From Bryobacteraceae bacterium (GTDB taxonomy: Bacteria > Acidobacteriota > Terriglobia > Bryobacterales > Bryobacteraceae), in the NCBI GenBank assembly GCA_025056455.1, contig JANWVY010000011.1, positions 62,001-126,000 on the forward strand: a stretch of DNA of 64,000 nt, written 5' to 3'. This document shows positions 51,971 to 60,018 of this stretch, one piece after another. The notes below the pieces were generated by a model. That model searched no databases. It was given only the letters and a program-made list of their open reading frames with translations, and was not told the origin of the DNA. The position numbers were made by a program, and so were the translations under genes. Position 1 is the first letter of the stretch. Every line of letters starts with the position of its first letter.

Positions 51971-52972
51971 GTGAAACGGTTCTTCAAATTTGCTCAAAGC
52001 GGGGTGTTTGCTCTCGCCAGCCTGTTTCCCGCATGGTCTGCCGACGCCCTCCGTTTCGAGTTCGTGGACGTTGAAGGCGGGCAAGCAACGCTGATCGTCA
52101 CGCCACGCGGCGAATCCCTCTTGATCGATACGGGCTGGCCCGGCTTTGATGGGCGTGACGCAAACCGAATTGTGACCGCGGCCCAAAAGTATGGCATCAA
52201 GCAGATTGACTGGTTGGTTATCACTCACTTCCACACCGACCACGTAGGCGGGATCAAGCAGCTTGTTGCTCGCATGCCCGTGGTGAACGTAGTGGACCAT
52301 GGGCCCACGGTAGAAACGTCGCCGCAAGCCGCGGCTTTATATCAGGACTATGAGGAAGTAGCGAAAAAAGCGAAACGCCTCACGGTGAAACCGGGCGATC
52401 GGATCCCTGTGAAGGGGGTGACCGTTGAAGTGGTCGCTGCAAATGGCGAACTGGTCGTGCGGAAGGGGACTCCCAACCCCTTGTGTGCAGGCGTCGAGAA
52501 AAAGGCGGAAGACAAGGGTGAAAACGCTCGCTCGGTGGGTCTTCTCATTACTTTTGGAAAATTTCGTTTCCTCAACCTGGGTGACCTCACCTGGAACAAG
52601 GAGCTGGAGTTGGCCTGTCCGGAAAACCGCTTAGGAAAGATTGACGTGTACCTCACCACGCATCACGGCATGGACATCAGTGGTCCGCCCGCTCTCGTGC
52701 ACGCTCTCTCGCCCAAAGTGGCCATTATGAACAACGGCGAAAAGAAAGGTGGCGCGCCAGCATCGTGGAAGGTGATCCGGACCTCACCGGGGCTGCTCGA
52801 TCTCTGGCAAATCCATTTCTCTGCGGCTGGCGGAGCGGAACACAACACGGATGAGCGCATGATTGCGAATCTCTCAGGATCAGATCCAGGCTACTCGCTC
52901 AGCATGCAGGCTTATTCTAGCGGGAAGTTTACCGTCTCGAACTCGCGGAATGGGTTTTCAAAAAGCTACTGA
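51971..52972 (+). CDS. Secreted metallo-beta-lactamase-fold hydrolase
   Basis: 333 residues. Signal peptide (1-23, ending AWSA). Zinc/metal motif HFHTDH at 86-91 (VITHFHTDHVGG), preceded by DTGWPGFDGRD. A later Asp ligand lies in RFLNLGDLTWNKEL and a His in YLTTHHGMDISG. The pattern VDVEGGQATLIVTPRGESLL resembles ComEC C-terminal/MBL proteins that act on nucleotides or phosphoesters. The GTG at 51971 is chosen because it starts the signal peptide and has TAACAT seven bases before it. Substrate unknown. Confidence 0.85.
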   Translation: MKRFFKFAQSGVFALASLFPAWSADALRFEFVDVEGGQATLIVTPRGESLLIDTGWPGFDGRDANRIVTAAQKYGIKQIDWLVITHFHTDHVGGIKQLVARMPVVNVVDHGPTVETSPQAAALYQDYEEVAKKAKRLTVKPGDRIPVKGVTVEVVAANGELVVRKGTPNPLCAGVEKKAEDKGENARSVGLLITFGKFRFLNLGDLTWNKELELACPENRLGKIDVYLTTHHGMDISGPPALVHALSPKVAIMNNGEKKGGAPASWKVIRTSPGLLDLWQIHFSAAGGAEHNTDERMIANLSGSDPGYSLSMQAYSSGKFTVSNSRNGFSKSY

Positions 52973-52987
52973 CTGGGCGGCTTCACG

Positions 52988-54283
52988 ATGAAGGTGCATC
53001 TAGCATTTGGCAAGACAGGACTCGATGTGGAACTGCCAGAAGGCTACGATTATCAGCTTCTGGAGGCACGGTCGGCTCGACCTGTAGAGGACGCTGGCGC
53101 TGCCCTTGCCAGCGCGCTTGACCGTCCGATTGCTTCCGCGCCACTTGCCGAGCTGGCTCGGGGAAAGAAGTCAGCGGCGATCTCGGTCTGCGACATTACG
53201 CGCCCTGCTCCAAACCGGATTGTGCTGCCTCCTGTGCTTGAGCGGCTCGAGCGCGCAGGCGTTCACCGCAATGCGGTGACTGTTCTTATCGCTACGGGTT
53301 TACACCGGCCAGCCACGGATAGCGAGATTCGCGAAATTGTTGGCGAGGAGCTTGCCGGCCAGCTGCGTATTGTGAATCATTATGCTCGCCAGTTGAGCGA
53401 CCACCGGTTCCTTGGCTACACTTCCACTGGCACGCCGGTGTACATCGATGAACGCTTTGTGGCTGCGGATCTCCATTTGACGCTCGGCTTTATCGAGCCG
53501 CACTTAATGCTGGGCTTTTCTGGCGGGCGCAAACTCATTGCTCCCGGACTGGCGGCGCAAGAGACGATTAAGCAGCTGCACAGTCCGAAGTTTATGCGAG
53601 AGGCGAAGGCCGTTGAAGGATCGATCGAGGAGAATCCGCTACACCGGGAGTTACTAGAAATCGCCAGCCTCGCCCGGCATGACTTTATGGTGGACGTGGC
53701 TCTTACTCGCGACCGGAGGATTGCAGGGGTTTTTGCCGGCAATCCTGTAGAAGCGCACCGGCAAGGTGTGGACTTCGTCCGGCGCGTGATGCTCGAGCAG
53801 CTAGCCGAGCCTGTTGATGCCGTCATCACAACGTCTGCAGGCTATCCGCTCGACCTCACCTTCTACCAGGCAGTCAAAGGCGTTACGGCAGCTTCTCACA
53901 TTGTCAAGCCGGGAGGGGCCATTCTTTTGTTTGCCCAGTGCTCGGAAGGCGCTGGAGCGCCCGAATTCAGCCGTATGTTGCGCGAAAACCCTTCAAGCCG
54001 CCGGTTTCTCGATTCGCTCCCCGGGGCCCCGGTGGAAGTCGATCAATGGCAACTCGAGAAACTGGCGCTGGTTATGGAAAAGCTCAGGGTTTTGTTTTAC
54101 GTGCCCGGGCTCGGTGCGGAGTATCACCCCACGTTGTGGGGACCAGCTTATTCCACTCCACGGCAAGCCCTGGAGGCCCTTTTTGCCGGACTGCCGCCGC
54201 GCGCTCGTGTCGCCGTGATTCCCGAAGGACCTTACGTGTTAGCCAAGGTCAGAGAACACGGCCCGGCGCCAGCCTGCGAATGA
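52988..54283 (+). CDS. LarA-type nickel-pincer racemase/epimerase
   Basis: 431 residues, LarA/DUF2088 family, whose founding member racemises lactate with a nickel-pincer nucleotide cofactor. Features: CDITRPAPNRIVLPPVL (phosphate-binding loop), VLIATGLHRPATDSE, FIEPHLMLGFSGGRKLIAPG carrying the His and the Lys that holds the cofactor, and KQLHSPKFMREA with another active-site His. Cofactor genes larB, larC and larE are not in the window. Many LarA homologues act on other 2-hydroxy acids, so lactate is not assured. The end overlaps the convergent arginase-like gene by 35 bases. Confidence 0.88.
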   Translation: MKVHLAFGKTGLDVELPEGYDYQLLEARSARPVEDAGAALASALDRPIASAPLAELARGKKSAAISVCDITRPAPNRIVLPPVLERLERAGVHRNAVTVLIATGLHRPATDSEIREIVGEELAGQLRIVNHYARQLSDHRFLGYTSTGTPVYIDERFVAADLHLTLGFIEPHLMLGFSGGRKLIAPGLAAQETIKQLHSPKFMREAKAVEGSIEENPLHRELLEIASLARHDFMVDVALTRDRRIAGVFAGNPVEAHRQGVDFVRRVMLEQLAEPVDAVITTSAGYPLDLTFYQAVKGVTAASHIVKPGGAILLFAQCSEGAGAPEFSRMLRENPSSRRFLDSLPGAPVEVDQWQLEKLALVMEKLRVLFYVPGLGAEYHPTLWGPAYSTPRQALEALFAGLPPRARVAVIPEGPYVLAKVREHGPAPACE

Positions 54284-55043
54284 CTTCCGCAATGGCAAGC
54301 GCTCGGTCGCCCTCCGGGTCCAAATCCGGATTGTAGTTAGTTACGCTGACAGCGGCCAGAGGGAGGGTTTCGCGCACCAAACCGACCCAGCGCGCCACCT
54401 CTGGCACAACGTCGAGCACATCTGTATCCACATGGAGGTACACGGCTTCCACCCGGGCTTTGAGCTGTTCCAGCGCCACCGGCAGCAAGGCAAGCGAATC
54501 CCAGGCGTGCACACTCACCCAGGAAGTTTCTATTCGCTCGCGTTCTCCGCGTTCCATCTCCCGCACACCAGCCAGCACAATGTTGTGGTCCGAAATCGGG
54601 GGGCCGAAGCCAATCCGCTCGGCCAGCTGCTGGTGGCAGTGGCCGGCCGCGATTGCCAGCGCCATGCCCTCAATGGAACCGTTCAGGCTGGTTTCAGGGG
54701 TATGAAAATCGGCGTGTTTGTCAAACCACACGATGCCCAGCTGGGTTGTATCCAGTCCCGCCAAGACCCCAAGGGCCGCGTTGCAGTTCCCAGCTAAGGC
54801 GACCGGAACGCTTTCTTGCTCCACAGCATCTTTCACTGCATAGCGCAGCATCCGATTGATGTCGATCACCAGTTCAAGCCCCTGGTTGCGGAGGTCGCGC
54901 GGCCGGATATGGGTCACCTGTGGCGGCATACTTTTCTCCGCCAGCAGCTGGTCGACGCCGGCGCGCAACAAAGCGGTGGGACCCTTGCCAACTGCTACGT
55001 CTTCCAGGCCCATGTGATAAGGCACTTCAAGTATGGAGTACAT
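54249..55043 (-). CDS. Arginase/agmatinase-superfamily protein with altered metal site
   Basis: 264 residues of the ureohydrolase fold. The second motif is intact as DKHADFHTPET (108-118, two Asp and a His), and the third is VDTDVLD (205-211). The first motif, normally GGDH, reads GNCN (85-88), so the first metal ligand His is replaced, most likely by Cys87. The protein may use a mixed or different metal or act on another C-N bond. It is last in the long minus-strand operon, three bases after the nucleoside hydrolase, which suggests nitrogen or ribonucleoside salvage. Confidence 0.8.
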   Translation of the reverse strand: MYSILEVPYHMGLEDVAVGKGPTALLRAGVDQLLAEKSMPPQVTHIRPRDLRNQGLELVIDINRMLRYAVKDAVEQESVPVALAGNCNAALGVLAGLDTTQLGIVWFDKHADFHTPETSLNGSIEGMALAIAAGHCHQQLAERIGFGPPISDHNIVLAGVREMERGERERIETSWVSVHAWDSLALLPVALEQLKARVEAVYLHVDTDVLDVVPEVARWVGLVRETLPLAAVSVTNYNPDLDPEGDRALAIAEVIRRLAPGRVL

Positions 55044-55046
55044 CGA

Positions 55047-56066
55047 TTACCTGTGTCTGCTCGGCTTGCCACCCTGCAAGCAGTTGCGGATGAGGGCAAA
55101 GACCTGCGGGTAGTCTAGCGCATTCATCATCTGCACTGGCGTGGCGTCCGGAGCAAGCCGACGGTCGAGTTCAATCACCTTCCCATAGCCGGGCGCAAAT
55201 CGAGTATCCACGTCCAGGTAGAGGGTCTCCGGTTTGCCAAAATACGCGGGCTCGATCATCCACGCCGCGACAAGCATATCCCAAACGGAAACCTTCGCCG
55301 CTGGGTTTTGGTAGAAACCGGGATAGCGTTGACCATAGTCCTGACGAAAACGCTCCGTGAGGGGCGTTTTCACCTTCACGATCTCTTCGAAACGTTGCCG
55401 GTCTAGCACGGCGAGGTTACAAATGTCTAAACCGAACATGACCTTCTTGGGGATGGTTGAGCGCAGCACGATCTGTGCCGCTTCCGGATCAAACCAGAAA
55501 TTGAATTCCGCTTGAGGCGAAGCGTTGCCCGGAACGTGAAACTGCCCGCCCATGAACACAAGCTCCCTGATCTTCGGCGCAATCTCAGGACGCAGCCGCA
55601 GGGCCAGGGCGAGATTGGTCAGCGGTCCAAGCGCGACGATCGTAATTTGGTTGGGCGCACGCTCAACAATACGGATCAGTTCCTGAACGCCATCCCGGTT
55701 GACAGTTTTGTTTGAAGCTGGGCGGGTGTGTTCGGCGAATGCGCCTCGAAAGGCGACTGGCCCCCAGTGCTGGTGAGCGTATTCCGCCATGGCTGCCGTG
55801 TGTACCAGAGGCAGTTCCGCCCCGAGAAACACTCTCCGCGAAGTGACGCCGAGCAGTCTGAGAATGTCCCGAACATTTTGCGCTGCTTGCTGGCTAGACA
55901 CATTCCCGCTCACAGTGGTGATCGCTTCCAGGCGAAATTTTCCACTGTGTACGAGCATCGCAAGGGTGGCGCCGTCGTCACCAAAAAAGCCGCAATCGGT
56001 GTCCAACACAAGTCGCTGTTGCGAGATGAGAGGTAGCGTCATGAGCAAGGCGGCGAAAATCTTCAT
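55047..56066 (-). CDS. Nucleoside hydrolase (inosine-uridine preferring type), exported
   Basis: Hydrolyses N-glycosidic bonds of ribonucleosides using bound calcium. 339 residues. Signal peptide (about 1-17: MKIFAALLMTLPLISQQ) suggests periplasmic action. The calcium motif is DTDCGFFGDD (usually DTDxGxDD; here two residues are inserted between the Asp groups). Also TIVALGPLTNLALALRLRPE, VFMGGQFHVPGNASPQAEFN (family FN block) and VWDMLVAAWMIEP. The ATG at 56066 overlaps the preceding transporter stop (ATGA). An upstream start would lack a homologous extension. Confidence 0.87.
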   Translation of the reverse strand: MKIFAALLMTLPLISQQRLVLDTDCGFFGDDGATLAMLVHSGKFRLEAITTVSGNVSSQQAAQNVRDILRLLGVTSRRVFLGAELPLVHTAAMAEYAHQHWGPVAFRGAFAEHTRPASNKTVNRDGVQELIRIVERAPNQITIVALGPLTNLALALRLRPEIAPKIRELVFMGGQFHVPGNASPQAEFNFWFDPEAAQIVLRSTIPKKVMFGLDICNLAVLDRQRFEEIVKVKTPLTERFRQDYGQRYPGFYQNPAAKVSVWDMLVAAWMIEPAYFGKPETLYLDVDTRFAPGYGKVIELDRRLAPDATPVQMMNALDYPQVFALIRNCLQGGKPSRHR

Positions 56067-57262
56067 GCGTCCGGAAACGAATGGCCTTCCCACCGGGCCA
56101 CAACCGCGGAAGCGAGGCAGTTCCCAAGCACGTTCACTGACGTGCGCGCCATGTCGAGGACGGCGTCGATGCCCAGAAGCACGGCCACTCCCTCCAGCGG
56201 GAGGTGAAACGTGGAAATGGTGCCGGTGAGGACAACTAACGCAGCGCGGGGCACGCCTGCCACACCCTTGCTAGTAAGCATCAGCGTCAACATCATCACG
56301 ATCTGTTGCTCGATGCTGAGCTCGATGCCCGCCGCCTGGGCGATAAACACCGAAGCAAGCGACAGATACAACGTGGTTCCATCCAGATTAAAACTGTATC
56401 CGGTTGGCAACACAAAGGCCACAATATGTTTTGGAACGCCGAATCGCTCCATGTTTTCCAGAGCGCGAGGGAGAGCCGCCTCGCTCGAAGCAGTCGAGAA
56501 GGCAATGACAAACGGCTCTTTGGCCGCCTCGTAAAAGCGCCGTAAGGGAATGCGAGCTAGGGCGATCACAGCGCCGAGCACAAAGGCGACAAAGAAAATT
56601 TGCGCTGCATACATCGTTAAAATCAGTTTCCCCAATCCAAACAGCACGCCGAGCCCTTTGTTTCCCACCGTCACGGCGATTGCCGCGCCGACCCCCAACG
56701 GCGCCAGGTACATGACGTAATTGGTGTATCGGAACATGACCTCGGCCAGGGACTCGCAAAATTCCACTAACGGGCGCGCCTTCCCGCCAAGCGAGGCGCA
56801 CGCGGCCCCAAACAGCAAGGAGAAAACGACAATCTGCAACACCTCGCCCTTGGCCATCGCGTCAATGATGCTGGCTGGAAACGTGTGTTCGAGAACGCCA
56901 GCGAAAGAGGGGGCTTTTTGCGCCAGTTTGAGATCCTCCGTCGTTGCCTTCAAATTCATGCCTGCGCCGGGCCGGACGAGATTCACGGCAAGCAGACCAA
57001 TCACCAGCGCGATTGTCGTAATTAGCCAGAAGTAGACAAGCGACTTCGCTCCAATCCGGCCCATCGCCTTTAAGTTGCCGTGTCCAGCGAGACCGTAAAC
57101 GAGGGTCGCAAAGATCAGAGGGGCGATGATGGATTTGATAAGCCGCAAGAAGATGTTACTCACGGGAGCAAGCTTGACGGCCACCTGCGGGGCTGTTGCG
57201 CCCAGCACAATACCCGCCGCCATAGCGGCAAAAATCCAAAAGGTCAGGGATTTCTTTTTCAT
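56063..57262 (-). CDS. Dicarboxylate/amino acid:cation symporter (SDF family)
   Basis: Membrane carrier of the GltP/DctA family, 399 residues. Transport signature: FVIAFSTASSEAALPRALEN (the Ser-rich re-entrant loop), then FVLPTGYSFNLDGTTLYLSL with the NLDGT motif, and LTSKGVAGVPRAALVVL. Substrate is glutamate, aspartate or C4-dicarboxylates; which one cannot be told. ATG 57262 overlaps the nadK stop (ATGA); an ATG four codons earlier has no better support. Confidence 0.93.
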   Translation of the reverse strand: MKKKSLTFWIFAAMAAGIVLGATAPQVAVKLAPVSNIFLRLIKSIIAPLIFATLVYGLAGHGNLKAMGRIGAKSLVYFWLITTIALVIGLLAVNLVRPGAGMNLKATTEDLKLAQKAPSFAGVLEHTFPASIIDAMAKGEVLQIVVFSLLFGAACASLGGKARPLVEFCESLAEVMFRYTNYVMYLAPLGVGAAIAVTVGNKGLGVLFGLGKLILTMYAAQIFFVAFVLGAVIALARIPLRRFYEAAKEPFVIAFSTASSEAALPRALENMERFGVPKHIVAFVLPTGYSFNLDGTTLYLSLASVFIAQAAGIELSIEQQIVMMLTLMLTSKGVAGVPRAALVVLTGTISTFHLPLEGVAVLLGIDAVLDMARTSVNVLGNCLASAVVARWEGHSFPDA

Positions 57263-58122
57263 CGCTCGCCCCATTTCAGCTTGGCGCGCAGGACGTCAAA
57301 GTAGAGTTGGGACGGCGGCCGGATGAGGCTGATCGAGTTCTCTGAGCGGCGGCAGCAAACGCGGTCTCCCTTCTTGAGTGGCTCGCCGACTTGTCCATCA
57401 ATGGTGAGAAAGGCCGCGTCATCCGGATCGTTGCAAACAATCTCGATGATGCTGGTGTCGGGCAAGATAACCGGACGGTTGGTCAGCATATGGGGACAGA
57501 TCGGCGTAATCGCAAGCGCTTCTACGGTAGGAAAAATAATCGGTCCGCCGGCTGATAGCGAATACGCAGTGGAGCCAGTGGGCGTAGAAACAATTAAGCC
57601 GTCCGCCTTATAGGCGCACATCAAATGTCCGTCAACGTAGGCCTCGAGATTTACCATCCGTGCCAGATGCGCTTTGGAAATGACCGCGTCGTTGAGGGCT
57701 TCATAGTCCGCCACTCGGCGATCCCGGCGGCGAACCTCACACCAGAGCATGCGGCGCCGGCCGATGCGGTGTTGACCCTTGAGAGCCCGTTCGAGCTCCG
57801 GAAAGATCGAGTCCACCGTGATCGCGGTCAGAAAGCCCAAGCCGCCCAGATTGACGGCGAAAATGGGAATATCGCGCCCGCCAATGGCTCGCGCTGCCGA
57901 CAGCAGAGTGCCGTCCCCTCCGAGTACAATCAGCAACTGGGCGCCTTGAGGCACCAGCTCTCTTGGCATCGCGGAGACGCCATTGCCATAGGCCGCTGTT
58001 TCGTTATCGCAGCGGATGGAGATCCCTCGCTTGCGCAACCAAGCAAGAAGCTCTGGGACTAGTGTTACCGCTTGTGCTGCCGCCGGTTTACTGATGATTC
58101 CGACCGTGTCAATGATGGACAT
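57259..58122 (-). CDS. nadK: NAD kinase
   Basis: Phosphorylates NAD to NADP with ATP or polyphosphate. 287 residues. Family motifs: LLIVLGGDGTLLSAARAIGG (GGDG) and FAVNLGGLGFLT, then VSTPTGSTAYSLSAGGPIIF with the conserved TGSTAY. The ATG at 58122 is chosen: it starts the family domain (MSIIDTVGIISKPA) and has AGGAG ten bases upstream; 11 codons of extra frame precede it. It overlaps the end of tlyA by 14 bases. tlyA-nadK is a common pair. Confidence 0.96.
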   Translation of the reverse strand: MSIIDTVGIISKPAAAQAVTLVPELLAWLRKRGISIRCDNETAAYGNGVSAMPRELVPQGAQLLIVLGGDGTLLSAARAIGGRDIPIFAVNLGGLGFLTAITVDSIFPELERALKGQHRIGRRRMLWCEVRRRDRRVADYEALNDAVISKAHLARMVNLEAYVDGHLMCAYKADGLIVSTPTGSTAYSLSAGGPIIFPTVEALAITPICPHMLTNRPVILPDTSIIEIVCNDPDDAAFLTIDGQVGEPLKKGDRVCCRRSENSISLIRPPSQLYFDVLRAKLKWGER

Positions 58123-58843
58123 ACAAGAAAAACTCCTGGTTTCCTTCTGAACCAAGGATTGGACTGGGTATGAGCTCTGTCTGGTAGCCGAGGGCCTCCG
58201 CTTGCCGGCTCACCTTTTGGCAGGCTGCCTGCTGCAGCGCCACGTCCCGAACCACGCCGCCTTTGCCAACCAGGCCCTTGCCTACTTCAAACTGAGGCTT
58301 GATGAGAATGATCATCACTCCGTGCGGGTGAATCAAAGCGGGGAATCGCGGCAGCAGCAAGGTCACGCTGATAAAGCTGACATCGCAAACCAAAACATCG
58401 ACCCGTTCGCCTAGGTCTTCCAGCGTCAAATAGCGTGCGTTGATCTGCTCGCGAAGGATCACGCGCGGGTCCTGCCGGAGCTTCCAGGCAATCTGTCCTG
58501 AGCCCGTATCCACGGCATAAACGCGCGCCGCACCGTGCTGGAGCAAACAATCCGTGAATCCGCCTGTTGAGGCGCCAACGTCGATACAAACCTTGCCTCC
58601 GACATCGACGCCGAAAGCTCTGAGCGCCGCTTCCAGCTTCAGTCCTCCGCGGCTCACATAGGGGAGCTTGCCAGTGATCTCGAGCCGGGCGTCCGCCGCG
58701 ACAACGCGTCCAGGCTTATCGATCCGCAGCCCATCGACCAGCACTTCGCCTGCCAGCAAGAGCGCTTGAGCCTTTTGGCGAGACTCGGCGAGCCCTCGCT
58801 CAACAAGCAGCAGATCGATACGCCGTTTTCCCTTTGCGGTCAT
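58109..58843 (-). CDS. tlyA: TlyA-family rRNA 2'-O-methyltransferase
   Basis: S4-domain plus FtsJ-like methyltransferase. In mycobacteria TlyA methylates 16S C1409 and 23S C1920. 244 residues. S4 RNA-binding domain near 1-65 (RRIDLLLVERGLAESRQKAQ, then LLLAGEVLVDG). SAM-binding motif VCIDVGASTGGFTDCLLQHG, and VDVLVCDVSFISVTLLLP with the KDDK-type Asp. The IspA stop overlaps its start (ATGA). Order ispA-tlyA-nadK is typical. Confidence 0.93.
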   Translation of the reverse strand: MTAKGKRRIDLLLVERGLAESRQKAQALLLAGEVLVDGLRIDKPGRVVAADARLEITGKLPYVSRGGLKLEAALRAFGVDVGGKVCIDVGASTGGFTDCLLQHGAARVYAVDTGSGQIAWKLRQDPRVILREQINARYLTLEDLGERVDVLVCDVSFISVTLLLPRFPALIHPHGVMIILIKPQFEVGKGLVGKGGVVRDVALQQAACQKVSRQAEALGYQTELIPSPILGSEGNQEFFLYVHH

Positions 58844-59724
58844 GCTTTGCGGTGCACGATGAATTCGGCGAGCTCGCGCAGCCTAGCCCCGCGTTGGCCG
58901 AAGATGGCGAGGGCCTGCTGCGAACGCAGAAGCTCGTTGTGGGCCATACGCCTGGATTCTTCCAGACCGTACACAGCTGGAAAAGTGATTTTATTTTGCT
59001 CTACGTCTTTGCCGGCAGTCTTACCCAACTGCTCGGATGGTTGCTCGAGGTCAAGCACGTCGTCAATGATTTGGAAGGCGAGACCAATGTGTTCGCCATA
59101 GCGAGTCACCGCCTCCAGTTCTTCGACGGTCGCCCCAGCGTAAATAGCGCCCATGCGTACACTGGCTCGCAGCAGCGATCCAGTTTTAGCGCGATGAATC
59201 GCTTCGAGACGTTCCGGTGTGGCCGTCTCGCGCTCGCCTTCGAGATCACGAACTTGCCCGGCGATCATTCCCTCGACGGTGCCGGAGGCGGAGGCCAGTT
59301 CCGCCACAAGGCGCACGCGGGTTTCTGCGCTGACCCCGGGCAATTGCGCGAGTACCAGAAAAGCAAGTGTCAGCAGTGAATCACCCGCTAGGATTGCAAT
59401 CGCCTCGCCGAACACCTTGTGATTCGTGGGCCGGCCACGGCGCAAATCGTCATTGTCAAGCGCCGGCAAATCGTCATGGATAAGAGAATAGGTATGAATT
59501 AACTCAAGCGAACAGGCAGCCCGTTCGACGCCTTCGACATGCCGGCCGACAGCGCGCGCAGCCTCCATGCACAAAATCGGACGCAGCCGTTTGCCTCCCG
59601 CAAACAGGCTGTAGCGCATGGCCTTGTGAATGGTCTCAGGCGATTGAGTCTCTGGCGGCACGACAGCGTCCAGCGTCTGGTCCACGAGCCGGCGCTGGTG
59701 CTCCAAATAATCTCGGATGTCCAT
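58840..59724 (-). CDS. ispA: Short-chain polyprenyl (farnesyl/geranylgeranyl) diphosphate synthase
   Basis: Builds C15-C20 isoprenoid diphosphates from IPP and DMAPP. 294 residues. First Asp-rich motif DDLPALDNDD (FARM), preceded by HTYSLIHDDLPALDNDDLRR; second motif DDVLD in FQIIDDVLDLEQPSEQLGKT. GGKRLRP near the start binds diphosphate. Two extra residues inside the first motif mark the bacterial type II farnesyl synthase. Two bases separate it from xseB. A dxs gene, often next in this cluster, is missing. Confidence 0.95.
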   Translation of the reverse strand: MDIRDYLEHQRRLVDQTLDAVVPPETQSPETIHKAMRYSLFAGGKRLRPILCMEAARAVGRHVEGVERAACSLELIHTYSLIHDDLPALDNDDLRRGRPTNHKVFGEAIAILAGDSLLTLAFLVLAQLPGVSAETRVRLVAELASASGTVEGMIAGQVRDLEGERETATPERLEAIHRAKTGSLLRASVRMGAIYAGATVEELEAVTRYGEHIGLAFQIIDDVLDLEQPSEQLGKTAGKDVEQNKITFPAVYGLEESRRMAHNELLRSQQALAIFGQRGARLRELAEFIVHRKA

Positions 59725-59726
59725 AG

Positions 59727-59966
59727 TCAGGAATCGGTTCGCGGCGGCAGCGGCTCAGGCACAACTTGGCTTCCGCGTTTGACAAGTTGTTCCACACGGC
59801 TTTCGGCTTCCTCGAGCTGCTTTCGGCAAGCAACGGTCAGTTCGGTGCCCTTTTCGAAAAGTGCCAGGGCGCGTTCGAGGGGCAGGTCACCGCTCTCGAG
59901 CTCCTTGACGACCGCTTCTAGCTCGCTCAGCTGGGATTCAAAACTGGGTTGCTTTTCGTCAGACAT
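59727..59966 (-). CDS. xseB: Exodeoxyribonuclease VII small subunit
   Basis: 79-residue coiled-coil partner of XseA in degradation of single-stranded DNA. Pattern SFESQLSELEAVVKELESGD, LPLERALALFEKGTELTVAC, then RKQLEEAESRVEQL is diagnostic. ATG 59966 gives the family start; upstream frame is not homologous. XseA is not in the window. Precedes ispA as in many bacteria. The 52 bases to hemH hold nothing recognised. Confidence 0.94.
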   Translation of the reverse strand: MSDEKQPSFESQLSELEAVVKELESGDLPLERALALFEKGTELTVACRKQLEEAESRVEQLVKRGSQVVPEPLPPRTDS

Positions 59967-60018
59967 CGCCCTATTTTCGCATTGCTTGCGGGCTAGGGCG
60001 TGCGCTCCAAGGAGCAAA

